Origin: Dysgonomonas sp. UBA7710
GTDB taxonomy: Bacteria > Bacteroidota > Bacteroidia > Bacteroidales > Dysgonomonadaceae
Assembly (NCBI RefSeq): GCF_002482385.1
Contig: NZ_DLFW01000040.1
Coordinates: forward strand, 1 to 64,000
Length of the DNA stretch: 64,000 nucleotides
Direction: 5' to 3'
The first letter of the stretch is position 1, and each line of letters starts with the position of its first letter. This document shows, in pieces, positions 9,389 to 18,592 of this stretch. Under the pieces are notes generated by a model. It was not told the DNA's origin and made no database searches. It saw only the letters and a list, made by a program, of their open reading frames with translations. The translations under genes and the position numbers were made by a program.

Positions 9389-10897
9389 ATGAAGAACGTC
9401 TATTATATCGGCTCGGGTGAACTAACCTTCGGAATACTGGAGCAAATCATAAACAAGAATCTGAAACTGGAGTTGGCTCCCGAAGCTAAAGATCGTATCC
9501 AGAAATGCCGCGATTACCTCGATGAAAAAATCAAGTCGCAGAAAACTCCCATGTACGGTATTACCACAGGGTTCGGTTCGCTCTGCAACAAGAACATATC
9601 TCCCGACGAACTTACCCGCTTGCAGGAGAATCTTGTGAAATCGCATGCCTGTAGTGTAGGCGAGGAGATATCTCCGGTCATTGTTAAGCTCATGATGTTG
9701 CTCAAAGCACATGCCCTGTCTCTTGGATATAGCGGTGTGCAGGTAATAACGGTTCAGCGTATTATCGACTTTTTCAATAACGATATTATACCTATCGTTT
9801 GCGATCGCGGTTCACTCGGCGCATCGGGTGATCTGGCTCCGCTCGCTAACCTTTTCCTTCCTTTGATTGGGGCGGGAGATGTCTATTACCAGGGTAAAAA
9901 GCGTGAAGCAATGAGCGTACTGGATGAGTTTGGCTGGAAGCCTATCCGCCTGATGAGTAAAGAGGGACTGGCATTACTCAACGGTACACAGTTTATGAGT
10001 GCTAACGGTGTATTCGCCATGCTCCGCGCATTTGCCATATCAAAGAAAGCGGATTTGATAGCAGCCTTATCACTGGAAGCCTTCGATGGTTGCCTCGATC
10101 CGTTCTATGAAGGAATACAAAAGATGCGTCCGCATCAGGGGCAGATCGACACAGCAGCCAACTTCTGCAAACTGCTTGAAGGCAGTGAACTTATTTCGCG
10201 GGAAAAGGCTCACGTACAAGATCCTTACTCTTTCCGATGTATTCCACAGGTCCACGGAGCAACAAAGGATGCAATGAACTATGTGGCATCAGTCTTGTTG
10301 ACGGAGATAAACTCAGTGACCGACAACCCGACCATCTTCCCTGATGAGGATAAAATCGTGTCGGGCGGAAATTTCCACGGGCAGCCATTGGCTCTCTCTT
10401 TCGACTTTCTTGCGATTGCATTAGCCGAGCTGGGCAATATTTCCGAACGGCGTGTGGCCCAGTTGATTATGGGCCTTCGCGGATTGCCTGAATTTCTTGT
10501 CGCTAATCCGGGCGTCAACTCCGGCTTTATGATCCCGCAATATACATCCGCTTCGATGGTTAGCCAGAATAAGATGTACTGCTATGCTGCATCGAGCGAT
10601 TCCATCGTATCGTCCAACGGGCAGGAAGACCACGTGAGTATGGGGGCGAATGCAGCCGTCAAATTATTCAAGATAATGGATAACCTGAATCATATTCTTG
10701 CAATAGAACTGATGAATGCTGCGCAGGGAATAGATTTCCGCCGTCCTGTAAAAACATCGCCGATACTCGAAAACTTCCTTAAAGAATACAGGAAAGAAGT
10801 AGCTTTTATCAATGACGATATTGTGATGTACAAAGAGATACATAAAACAGTGGCGTTCCTCAACAGAGTTTCTCTCGACTTCATTGATTGGCAATAA
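9389..10897 (+). CDS. hutH: Histidine ammonia-lyase
   Basis: First step of the pathway: removes ammonia from L-histidine to form trans-urocanate. A 502-residue cytoplasmic homotetramer-type enzyme. The internal Ala145-Ser146-Gly147 in GSLGASGDLAPL forms the MIO electrophile. YGITTGFGSL near residue 57, the SVTDNPTIF segment and the later QEDHVSMGANAA stretch are also canonical. It is the last gene of the operon, although it acts first, and hairpins at 10927-11013 follow it. Confidence 0.97.
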   Translation: MKNVYYIGSGELTFGILEQIINKNLKLELAPEAKDRIQKCRDYLDEKIKSQKTPMYGITTGFGSLCNKNISPDELTRLQENLVKSHACSVGEEISPVIVKLMMLLKAHALSLGYSGVQVITVQRIIDFFNNDIIPIVCDRGSLGASGDLAPLANLFLPLIGAGDVYYQGKKREAMSVLDEFGWKPIRLMSKEGLALLNGTQFMSANGVFAMLRAFAISKKADLIAALSLEAFDGCLDPFYEGIQKMRPHQGQIDTAANFCKLLEGSELISREKAHVQDPYSFRCIPQVHGATKDAMNYVASVLLTEINSVTDNPTIFPDEDKIVSGGNFHGQPLALSFDFLAIALAELGNISERRVAQLIMGLRGLPEFLVANPGVNSGFMIPQYTSASMVSQNKMYCYAASSDSIVSSNGQEDHVSMGANAAVKLFKIMDNLNHILAIELMNAAQGIDFRRPVKTSPILENFLKEYRKEVAFINDDIVMYKEIHKTVAFLNRVSLDFIDWQ

Positions 10898-10926
10898 TCT
10901 TTTCTATATAATATCCGGACAGCCAT

Positions 10927-11013
10927 AGGTTCTGTTCTTTTATAAATAAGAACCTGATATAAAAAGAGTAACAAAAGTAATACCTTTTTCGGTTTTTTCT
11001 TTTGTTACTTTTT
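10927..11013 (+). terminator. Two hairpins ending the hut operon
   Basis: First hairpin: AGGTTCT (10927-10933) with AGAACCT (10949-10955). Second: GTAACAAAAG (10968-10977) with CTTTTGTTAC (10999-11008), followed by TTTTTC. The second has terminator form and resembles the GTAACAAAGGTAAC-type repeats elsewhere in the window. The rest of the 332-base gap to 11230 holds AT-rich TTTAAATCCTTAAA repeats and no gene that I can see. Confidence 0.65.
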
Positions 11014-11229
11014 CTAATCAATCTTTAAATCCTTAAACATTAAATCTCTAAATCCTAGAACCAGCATTTGGCTCCGCCGATTTTCGATTCAAAAAACTAA
11101 CACCCAAAAGCTATATATTATAGATAAAGATATTCGAGAAAAATCAACCTGTTTTATATAATCATCGGGGAACGATAATTTTCCGGTCTGACATATTCTT
11201 TCTAATTTTATTCCTCATAATAAAACAGC

Positions 11230-11724
11230 ATGCTACGGGATTTTGCAGCCATAGATTTTGAAACAGCCAACGAACAACTATCCAGTGTTTGCAGCGTGGG
11301 TATCGTAATAGTGCGGAACGGAATTATCTGTGACCGCTTCTATAGTCTTATACAGCCGGAACCAAACTATTATACTTATGGAAACAGCAATGTGCATGGC
11401 CTTACATATGAAGATACTCTAAATGCCGAAGTTTTCTCAAAAGTATGGATGCAAATAGAACCTCTGGTTGGAGAACTGCCTCTGGTTGCTCATAATAAAG
11501 GCTTTGATGAAGCCTGCCTGAAAGCTGTATTTAAGACTTACCGGATGGACTATCCTGATTACAGATTCTATTGTACGCTGGCCGCGTCGAGGCGTCAGTT
11601 ACGCCATCTGCCCAATCATCAATTACACACTGTAGCTGAAGATTGCGGATATATACTTACCAACCATCATAATGCACTTGCCGACGCGGAAGCCTGCGCA
11701 GAGATCGCGTTACAGTTATTATAA
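11230..11724 (+). CDS. DnaQ-like DEDDh 3'-5' exonuclease domain protein
   Basis: A 164-residue protein that is essentially one RNase-T/DnaQ exonuclease domain. The acidic metal ligands are visible in order: Asp and Glu in AIDFETAN near residue 9, Asp in AHNKGFDEACL near residue 92, and the closing His and Asp in HHNALADAEACAEIAL near residue 150. This marks the DEDDh subclass. No polymerase or helicase domain is attached, so it could act in DNA repair or RNA turnover; the substrate cannot be told from sequence. It is probably a single-gene unit. Confidence 0.9.
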   Translation: MLRDFAAIDFETANEQLSSVCSVGIVIVRNGIICDRFYSLIQPEPNYYTYGNSNVHGLTYEDTLNAEVFSKVWMQIEPLVGELPLVAHNKGFDEACLKAVFKTYRMDYPDYRFYCTLAASRRQLRHLPNHQLHTVAEDCGYILTNHHNALADAEACAEIALQLL

Positions 11725-11813
11725 AACCATGCATTCTGTGCATGACTATACCTCAAAGTGAAAGCCTGTAAATGTTTTTCATAGAAAGGCAAGCAATATT
11801 TTTTAAAAAACCG

Positions 11814-11821
11814 TATATTTG
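11814..11821 (+). promoter_or_regulatory. Bacteroidetes -7 promoter box for the NYN gene
   Basis: TATATTTG matches TAnnTTTG exactly. Transcription would start about six bases downstream, leaving a leader of about 15-20 bases before the ATG at 11844. No clear -33 TTTG is present at the usual distance. Confidence 0.5.
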
Positions 11822-11843
11822 ATAATGACTAACAATTGAATGT

Positions 11844-12599
11844 ATGGTACCAAAATCAGATATGAAGCTGGCAGTCCTTATCGATGCCGATAATATACCC
11901 TACTCCAACATAAAAGGTATGCTCGATGAAATAACCAAGTTCGGAATACCAACTATCAAACGCATTTATGGCGATTGGACAAAACCCTCTGTCTCGGGAT
12001 GGAAACAACCCTTGCTCGAACATGCCATAACCCCGATACAACAGTATAGCTACACTACAGGAAAAAATGCAACAGACTCTGCCATGATTATCGATGCAAT
12101 GGATATATTGCATAGCGACAAAGTAGACGGTTTTTGTCTCGTATCCAGCGACAGCGACTTCACCCGTCTGGCCGTGCGGTTGAGGGAATCCGGAATGTTT
12201 GTGCTCGGACTGGGGGAGAAAAAGACCCCTAACCCTTTTATCGTAGCCTGCGACAAATTTATCTACATAGAGATACTTGAGAATTCTGATAATCAGCAGA
12301 ACACACAATCGCCGGGAGCATCCACAGAAACCAAGAGCCCTAATATTGAACCTGTGAACAAGAAGCTTATCCAGTTACTTAAGAGTACAATCCGCGATGT
12401 GGCTGATGATGATGGCTGGGCATATCTCGGTGAGGTGGGTAACCTGATCATTAAGAAGCGTCCCGATTTTGACTCCCGCAACTATGGTTTTCCAAAACTA
12501 ACCCCCCTGATAAAATCACAGAAAAAGGTTTTTGAAATAGATGAACGGGATATTGACAAGAGCCGCACAAAACTCATTTATGTGAAAGTGAAAGAATAG
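11844..12599 (+). CDS. NYN-domain nuclease-like protein with C-terminal LOTUS/OST-HTH domain
   Basis: A 251-residue cytoplasmic protein. Residues 6-145 form a NYN (PIN-like) domain with conserved acidic residues in LIDADNI, TDSAMIIDAMDIL and LVSSDSDFTRL, which normally hold the metal ion of an RNase. After a polar linker (about 150-170), residues 173-245 resemble an OST-HTH/LOTUS winged-helix domain (IQLLKSTIRDVADDDGWAYLGEVGNLI), often linked to RNA binding. This pairing is widespread in bacteria, with the RNA target unknown. A second Met seven codons in could also be the start; the promoter box favours the first. Confidence 0.9.
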   Translation: MVPKSDMKLAVLIDADNIPYSNIKGMLDEITKFGIPTIKRIYGDWTKPSVSGWKQPLLEHAITPIQQYSYTTGKNATDSAMIIDAMDILHSDKVDGFCLVSSDSDFTRLAVRLRESGMFVLGLGEKKTPNPFIVACDKFIYIEILENSDNQQNTQSPGASTETKSPNIEPVNKKLIQLLKSTIRDVADDDGWAYLGEVGNLIIKKRPDFDSRNYGFPKLTPLIKSQKKVFEIDERDIDKSRTKLIYVKVKE

Positions 12600-12805
12600 A
12601 TATCCTCTAAATTTTTAAATCAATCAACTATATTATTTCTCTAACTATAGGTATATGAATGCCTACAGTCGCCCTCTTTTTTATGCCTCTTAAATGTTAT
12701 AATACTATAAAATATGTAACAGAGTCTTCAATCCGGCCTGCTTACGGCAATATTTTCCGTATATTGTAAAGAATCAACAAAACATATCAAATTTTTAACA
12801 TTAAG

Positions 12806-14134
12806 ATGGACAGAGTATTAAAATCATATACTCTCCACAATTTCCTTACTATTCCCCAGATAACATCATTATCGAAGGAAATGGTAAAGGATATCGAAGT
12901 TGTAGGAAGAGTATTACCATTTAAAACCAACAACTATGTGGTGGATGAACTGATAGATTGGGATAATCTTGACACCGACCCTATTTTTACATTGAACTTC
13001 CCGAGGCGGGGCATGTTAGAGAAAAAGCATTATACAACTGTAGAGCGGCTTTTAAACGAGCATACCGGCGACAACAGGGAGCTAAATGAGAAGATACAGC
13101 AAATACGATTATCCCTCAACCCTAATCCGGCCGGACAGGAACATAATGTTCCCTATCTGGGAGAAATAAAGCTGAAAGGTATTCAGCACAAATATCCGGA
13201 GACAGTCTTATTCTTCCCCAGCCAGGGACAAACCTGCCATGCATACTGCACATTCTGTTTCCGATGGCCGCAGTTTTCAGGGATGAACGAACTGAAATTT
13301 GCGATGAAAGAAGCCGACCTGCTCCTCAAGTACCTGCGCCTGCACACAGAAGTTACCGATGTACTGTTTACCGGTGGTGACCCCATGATAATGAATGCCT
13401 CTACTCTGGAAGCCTATATAAAGCCTCTGCTCGAACCGGAGTTCGACCATATCCGCACTATCCGTATCGGAACAAAGTCTCTGGCATACTGGCCATACAG
13501 GTATCTGAGCGATAAAGACAGCGATGATATTATCCGCCTGTTTGAACTCGTAAATCGTTCGGGTAAGAATCTTTCCCTTCAGGCCCACTTCAATCATCCG
13601 AGAGAACTATCTACCGAAGCCGTTGGACAAGCTATCGCCCGTATTCGCTCGACAGGCTCGCAGATACGCACACAATCTCCTCTCCTGCGCAATATCAATG
13701 ACAAACCCGAACTATGGGCAAAGATGTGGCGCAAACAGGTAGATCTGGGATGTATTCCATATTATATGTTCATTGCGCGCGACACCGGATCGAAGCATTA
13801 CTTCGAATTGCCACTGGAAAAATGCTGGCAGATATTCCGCCGTGCTTACAGACAGGTCAGCGGCCTGTGCCGTACTGTCAGGGGGCCCAGTATGAGCGAC
13901 CATGCGGGAAAGATACAGGTGTTAGGCGTGCAGGAAGTAAAAGGAGAGAAGATATTTGTTCTCCGTTTTATACAAGGACGAAACCCTAAATGGGTGGATA
14001 TTCCTTTCTTTGCCGAATATGAGCCCAGAGCGACATGGTTCAATCAGTTAAAGCCAGCCTTTGGTGAAGAGAAATTCTTCTTTGAAGAACAACGGACCAA
14101 ATTGGAAGCCACTAAGCCATTCTTATTCGAATAG
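12806..14134 (+). CDS. Lysine 2,3-aminomutase-like radical SAM protein
   Basis: A 442-residue member of the KamA-related radical SAM group. The iron-sulfur ligands are C144, C148 and C151 in CHAYCTFCFRWPQF, where true aminomutases have the CRHCTRR type. LFTGGDPMIMN follows, as in the family. The C-terminal PLP-lysine region of KamA (a glycine-rich motif ending in Lys) is replaced by RGPSMSDHAGKIQVLGV, which still offers a Lys. The substrate may therefore not be free lysine. A distinct N-terminal region (1-115) precedes the barrel. The gene is monocistronic with a strong terminator after it. Confidence 0.8.
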   Translation: MDRVLKSYTLHNFLTIPQITSLSKEMVKDIEVVGRVLPFKTNNYVVDELIDWDNLDTDPIFTLNFPRRGMLEKKHYTTVERLLNEHTGDNRELNEKIQQIRLSLNPNPAGQEHNVPYLGEIKLKGIQHKYPETVLFFPSQGQTCHAYCTFCFRWPQFSGMNELKFAMKEADLLLKYLRLHTEVTDVLFTGGDPMIMNASTLEAYIKPLLEPEFDHIRTIRIGTKSLAYWPYRYLSDKDSDDIIRLFELVNRSGKNLSLQAHFNHPRELSTEAVGQAIARIRSTGSQIRTQSPLLRNINDKPELWAKMWRKQVDLGCIPYYMFIARDTGSKHYFELPLEKCWQIFRRAYRQVSGLCRTVRGPSMSDHAGKIQVLGVQEVKGEKIFVLRFIQGRNPKWVDIPFFAEYEPRATWFNQLKPAFGEEKFFFEEQRTKLEATKPFLFE

Positions 14135-14160
14135 TGTCCGTTCTTTTGCTACAATATAAG

Positions 14161-14205
14161 AGCAGCTTCCGGGTATGATTACGGAAGCTGCTTTCTTTTA
14201 TTTTG
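14161..14205 (+). terminator. Intrinsic terminator between convergent genes
   Basis: AGCAGCTTCCG (14161-14171) pairs with CGGAAGCTGCT (14182-14192) and is followed by a T-rich run. It ends the radical SAM gene on the + strand and overlaps the 3' end of the minus-strand DUF3108 gene; on the minus strand the U tract is weak. Confidence 0.9.
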
Positions 14206-15016
14206 TTTGTACAGGATACCTGTTTCCTTTGTAGCTTTTGAGCATAGCGCGTGTGGAACCTATATTCAGCTTCGAGTCGAGCCGTACCGGCATACGGTTA
14301 TTATCGTTGGTTATATACACCTTCATAGCTTCTTTCTTATCACTGAAAGCATCATCCATGATACTTAGGGTCAGCTTCATACAGCTATATTTATTATCGT
14401 CGTTCGCTTCCACGATCTCTATTCCCTCATATTCTATCACCATATTTACTTTTTTCTTTCCCGAAATAAAGTCGACTTTAACAGTCTCCCCTTTTTTCAT
14501 TCCGGAATAATTGAGGGTGCGGGCATAATATACAACACTCATCATATCATACATACAAGAATGAGATGTCAGTGTTTCATTAAATTTAAAATCGCCGTTT
14601 TTATGTCTTATTGTATTTATGCTTACCTTATCACCTGTATAGGTATATGTTACCCTTTCCTTTGTATAATCTTTACCTTCCGCCGCATTCTTAACATAGG
14701 CGAGAGGCACTAAGTCTTTCGTAAGATAACACGACAAAGTATCATTCAGGCTGAATATTTTCCTTGCAGTACCTGTCGACTGAGCCATCAGTGTCATCTT
14801 AAGGGCATCGGTATTATTATACCTCTCAGCCACAGTCTTTAATGTAGATATTCCGGCTTTTGTATGGATGAGTCCGTATTTGAAATACAAATCATAAGTC
14901 ATTTCCTCACCTGCCTGAAAGTAGATGTTATTTATTTTACATTTACCCTGCGCCTGTGTATGCATACTGACTAAAACCAATAACATCAGCGCTATTCCTG
15001 TAATTCTTTTAATCAT
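14198..15016 (-). CDS. DUF3108 periplasmic protein
   Basis: A 272-residue exported protein with a signal peptide (ITGIALMLLVLVSMHTQAQG). The body matches the DUF3108 pattern: FQAGEEMTYDLYFKYGLIHTKAGI, then beta-rich repeats, and PVRLDSKLNIGSTRAML near the end. Family members are all-beta envelope proteins of unknown role, sometimes thought to bind lipids. It follows the Ig-like lipoprotein gene after 26 bases and is probably cotranscribed with it, suggesting an envelope function. Confidence 0.85.
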   Translation of the reverse strand: MIKRITGIALMLLVLVSMHTQAQGKCKINNIYFQAGEEMTYDLYFKYGLIHTKAGISTLKTVAERYNNTDALKMTLMAQSTGTARKIFSLNDTLSCYLTKDLVPLAYVKNAAEGKDYTKERVTYTYTGDKVSINTIRHKNGDFKFNETLTSHSCMYDMMSVVYYARTLNYSGMKKGETVKVDFISGKKKVNMVIEYEGIEIVEANDDNKYSCMKLTLSIMDDAFSDKKEAMKVYITNDNNRMPVRLDSKLNIGSTRAMLKSYKGNRYPVQTK

Positions 15017-15042
15017 ACTCTTATTATTTTACCCGATCGGCA

Positions 15043-17070
15043 TTAATATCCACTGTTCATACTTTGATTACTGCTGCCTCTCGCCCCATATTGGGAATTA
15101 TTGCTTCTGCTCGAATTCGAATCGGTCGAGTTTCTCGATCTGTCTCTATTCTGCTGATTTTCTTTTTCCTCTTTTTCTTCGAGCTGCTTCCTTCTCGATT
15201 CTTTTTCCTGAGGTTTCTGTTTTGTAATTTCCAAAGGTTTCTGCTTCGCCAATGTGGCCGGATCTATTATCCAGGCCTCATCGTCATAGACTTCCGAGAA
15301 TGCCCTTATTTTATATTCCTTCGGCGAATAACAAACCATTTCCGGCTGCAAACCTTTCTGGAAATCGCCTGTATCCCATATTCCGTTATTATTGCTGTCC
15401 AGTACAATGCGTACATAATATGACCCCGGATCCAAATCTTTAAAGACTGCAATATTATCTATGACCCGAGTTTTGCGAATTGGTTTATCCGACTTATCTA
15501 AAAGTTCCATAAAAGAGGGAATACTATCTATACCTGCAACTCTGATAGCAAGCTGTCCGTACTGATCTTCGGCCTTTACCTTAAATTTCTGGTCGATCTT
15601 ATTATTCCATAACCCGTATATACTGTATATAGAAGCCGAGTCTATCTGTATACGGTATTCATTATTATACCCCCATTTATTCCGGATAGTATATTTTCTT
15701 GGATTCACACTATCTGCTTCGAGCTGGAACGGAATATCATAATACACAGTATCTCTCAACTGCTGTAATTTTATTTTATTCGATAAAGTATCCATAACAG
15801 GCTCTTCAAACAACAGCGAAATGCTTTTATGAGTATCCCATGCAGAGGAAAGGTTATTTGCTATGTTCAGGAAAGTGATTTCAGGTTCGTCACTCTCTTC
15901 TTCCTTTTTCTTTTTTTCTTTCTTCTTATCATCTTTTACGGGCTTTCGGGTTCTGTCCATAAAAGTCAGGGTATCAGTTACCGGCAGGGATTGATTCAGC
16001 GTATCTGTCTTCAGGTAAGTAACCCGGATAGACAATGTATCTATTGCCATCACCTCTTTGTCCTTGATCCAATATGTAATAGTATCGTTTTTAGGAGTTC
16101 GTTCCATTATAAACCAGTCTTTGCTTCCGTCAAAGTTCAACGGCTCTATCTGAGGCATCTCTGTAGGTGCTCCAAAAAAGAGGGACAACTTATTCCGGAT
16201 ACGTTCATGCTTCTGTAAAAACTGACGCTGAAAGCCCGATTTAAACGTCCGTAATATTATATTGTCCGGTAAAAAACGAGTATATTGTACTGCCACAACG
16301 GTATCTATCACTTTCTTTTCCTTATCCACATAAGTGGTATCGAAGCGTGAAGCTTTTTCAGATGCAGGCTCCACGATAGTTTCCATAAAAGCAATGGCTT
16401 CTGACGGATTATCGTACATATAATCGCGGTTAGAGTCATCCAGCGCGTACAACCTATACTTGCCGGGAGCAACACCACGGATGGTAAAATCACCGGATTC
16501 ATTTGTGCGCGAGATGCGTTCAAACTTGGTTTTAGTAAAAGCTGTATCGTTCAGATTGGAATGAAGTCCGACATAAATACCTTTTACAGGCTCCAGATTA
16601 TCTGCTGTAAGTACTTTCCCCGATACGGCCATAGAATCTACTATATCGCCTGTAGAGAAAGAGAAGGAAAAATTCTCTATCGGATTCTTCTCATTATTAT
16701 CTACGATCGAATTTGTAAAGTCAATCGTATATGTCGTATTCGGCAATAAAGTATCCCTAAGCTCCACATTTACTTTCCTGTTTACCGTATTGATGACGGG
16801 AAACGCTTTCTGGGGCGGGGTAATGATTACATTCTCGGAAGGCCTTTCTATCGTAACATTTTCATCAAACTCGATGACTATCTTCCCTTTTTTTACCTGA
16901 GTTGCATTAAATCCGGGATTACTCCTTACCACTTTAGGGCCTTCCAGATCATAAGCACCTCCCGTTGGTGATGCCATATTGGCACAAGCTACTGCAATCA
17001 AGGAAATTGCAACTAAAATAAGCGAAAATAAGATATGCCTTTTCAAAAAATGTAACATCTGTTTTTCCAA
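15043..17070 (-). CDS. Ig-like domain lipoprotein
   Basis: Up to 675 residues; the likely start is the second Met at 17058 (MLHFLKRH), since a promoter box ends only nine bases before 17070. The lipobox is LIAVAC. Residues about 45-155 resemble the bacterial Ig-like (Big_5/SbsA) domain that begins the family (GPKVVRSNPGFNAT, EFDENVTIE). A carnitine-operon-like beta sandwich (SGDFTIRGVAPGKYRLYALDD) follows. A lysine/glutamate-rich linker lies near 400 and the tail from about 635 is rich in Glu, Asn, Ser and Gln. It is probably anchored in the outer membrane; function unknown. Confidence 0.85.
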   Translation of the reverse strand: MEKQMLHFLKRHILFSLILVAISLIAVACANMASPTGGAYDLEGPKVVRSNPGFNATQVKKGKIVIEFDENVTIERPSENVIITPPQKAFPVINTVNRKVNVELRDTLLPNTTYTIDFTNSIVDNNEKNPIENFSFSFSTGDIVDSMAVSGKVLTADNLEPVKGIYVGLHSNLNDTAFTKTKFERISRTNESGDFTIRGVAPGKYRLYALDDSNRDYMYDNPSEAIAFMETIVEPASEKASRFDTTYVDKEKKVIDTVVAVQYTRFLPDNIILRTFKSGFQRQFLQKHERIRNKLSLFFGAPTEMPQIEPLNFDGSKDWFIMERTPKNDTITYWIKDKEVMAIDTLSIRVTYLKTDTLNQSLPVTDTLTFMDRTRKPVKDDKKKEKKKKEEESDEPEITFLNIANNLSSAWDTHKSISLLFEEPVMDTLSNKIKLQQLRDTVYYDIPFQLEADSVNPRKYTIRNKWGYNNEYRIQIDSASIYSIYGLWNNKIDQKFKVKAEDQYGQLAIRVAGIDSIPSFMELLDKSDKPIRKTRVIDNIAVFKDLDPGSYYVRIVLDSNNNGIWDTGDFQKGLQPEMVCYSPKEYKIRAFSEVYDDEAWIIDPATLAKQKPLEITKQKPQEKESRRKQLEEKEEKENQQNRDRSRNSTDSNSSRSNNSQYGARGSSNQSMNSGY

Positions 17071-17078
17071 GTTTTACG

Positions 17079-17086
17079 CAAAAATA
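17079..17086 (-). promoter_or_regulatory. Bacteroidetes -7 promoter box for the Ig-like/DUF3108 pair
   Basis: Read on the minus strand, TATTTTTG matches TAnnTTTG exactly. A TTTG lies about 25 bases further upstream (17112-17115). Transcription would begin near 17072, supporting use of the second ATG at 17058. Confidence 0.5.
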
Positions 17087-17199
17087 CAACGTTTTATACA
17101 TAAATATGTCTCAAAGGACATAAAATAGCTTAAATCAGCCTCTAATCAGAAGCCTCTTCCCACCGAAGGAGAAAATCTGTGTAATAATCTATACAACCT

Positions 17200-17931
17200 T
17201 CTAAAAGGTAACAAAGGTAACAGATATATCAGCTATTAGCTGATAGCTTTTAGCCGTTAGCTTAGGCTATCGCATAAGTGGCTTTCAGTTAGCAGTTAAC
17301 AATATTCTCACGCAGAGACGCAAAGACGCAAATTCTAACACATCACCATATTTACGTTTATTGACTATATTTGGTTAAAACCTGACAACTTTTTCCTGTT
17401 TTATTGCTGTTTATTTCACATATATTAACTATGTGTAGTTAAAAAGTAACAAAGGTAACAGCTTTTTCAGTCATCAGTCATCAGTTAGCAACTTGTATCT
17501 CGTACCTTGTCTACTTGTATCTATTTACTCACTATTTATTACTTTTTATCCTTTCGTCCTTTCGGATTTGCAATTCGAAAGTTTCTATTGTCAGGATTTA
17601 TAATCCGTTAAAGAGCCTGTTGGATTGTAAATCCTGATAATAAAAAGCAGGGGATTACAAATCCCCTGCGACGCAGGGGCAGGGCTGTTAAGTTCTCCTC
17701 TTTGGTATATTGTTTTCTGCTGTCATTCTGAACGAAGTGAAGAATCTCGACTCTGAAAAACGAGATGTTTCACTTCGTTCAACATGACAAAGAGGATATG
17801 AGGATTCAGAACTTAAGAGCCCTGCCCCTTGGGGAAACAACGGCGGAGCCAATTAGAGGGCTTTCATCCTTTCAAAGAGCTATAAGCCAACAGCTATAAG
17901 CTATATACATAGATAAAGTGTTCTCCAAAAC
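17200..17931. repeat. Intergenic nest of dispersed palindromic repeats
   Basis: The 860-base gap holds no gene. It is filled with short repeat families: AAAGGTAACAAAGGTAACAG units (17207-17222 and 17440-17462), TAGCTGATAGC/AGCTATAAGC units (17233-17265 and 17877-17900), a CGCAGAGACGCAAAGACGC unit near 17312, a palindrome built on CAGGATTTATAATCC and GGATTGTAAATCCTG (17593-17637), another on GCAGGGGATT and AATCCCCTGC (17648-17669), and the element at 17676-17828. The same families recur at 40.5-41.1 kb. They are non-coding and probably of REP/MITE type. Confidence 0.85.
17676..17828. repeat. 153-bp inverted-repeat element, copy 1
   Basis: Terminal arms GGGGCAGGGCTGTTAAG (from 17676) and CTTAAGAGCCCTGCCCC (to 17828) are inverted copies. 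A 69-base core runs from TGTCAT (17721) to ATGACA (17789), itself partly palindromic (GAACGAAGTGAA with TTCACTTCGTTC). A second copy with the core in the opposite orientation is at 40617-40767. No open reading frame is inside, so any mobility would need an outside enzyme. Confidence 0.9.
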
Positions 17932-18585
17932 TTATAATTTTCTACTAACTGAATCCGCTAGTATTATCTGGCTTTCATTTCCCATATTGAACAATAAATC
18001 AATAATACTCATATTGGCTATGAATCCGAATCTTTGTTCAAAAACCTGATAATATGGTACGGGTGAAAAATCTGTATCCGACAATTTCCATTCTTTTTTG
18101 GGATGAATCAGTTCTCTGAAATCAGACTCCGTATCCGCAAATTCGGTCTTATAAGTCGCCGTATATTGTATTTGGGGCAGATTTATGTCTAATAAGCGAA
18201 GAATCAGATTATTTAGTTCTTCATTATAGTCGAACAAAAAAGAGTACTTTTTATGATAGAAGGGATAGAAATCGTCCTGATAGTATTCGAAAAAAGGTGT
18301 CGAATTATAAGCCGATATAATAGCATTCCAGTGCATATGCTGCCAGTTATCATGTTCGGCAATTCTGATATCTTTCATCAAAGTCTTATCTTTTGACGAA
18401 TGTTCGACCGGAACAGACAGGGATATTTCACCATTCGCCGAAACGATGGTGCAACGGTTACGATATGTTTGCTTAATATAATTGTCGTTTTGCTCGATAA
18501 GGACACGGCCGGCAAGAAGAAATTTTGTATAATACTGAACCGGAGCGAGGTATGCAGAAGAAAGGTATATGCTATTTAATTCCAT
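17932..18585 (-). CDS. WbqC-like family protein
   Basis: A 217-residue protein of the WbqC family, members of which occur near surface polysaccharide or signal-peptidase genes. Diagnostic segments are YLSSAYLAPVQYYTKF at the start, QTYRNRCTIVSANGEISLSVPV in the middle and DNWQHMHWNAIISAYNSTPFFEYY. The biochemical role is not established. It begins eight bases after the second signal peptidase gene ends and is the last gene of the dapB-lepB-lepB2 operon. It has no signal peptide, so it should be cytoplasmic. Confidence 0.88.
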   Translation of the reverse strand: MELNSIYLSSAYLAPVQYYTKFLLAGRVLIEQNDNYIKQTYRNRCTIVSANGEISLSVPVEHSSKDKTLMKDIRIAEHDNWQHMHWNAIISAYNSTPFFEYYQDDFYPFYHKKYSFLFDYNEELNNLILRLLDINLPQIQYTATYKTEFADTESDFRELIHPKKEWKLSDTDFSPVPYYQVFEQRFGFIANMSIIDLLFNMGNESQIILADSVSRKL

Positions 18586-18592
18586 CTGTCAC

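Noticed and set aside
17200..17931. Possible CRISPR array in the repeat-rich gap
   Set aside because: Repeats vary in length and type, are palindromic modules rather than evenly spaced direct repeats, and no cas gene is present.
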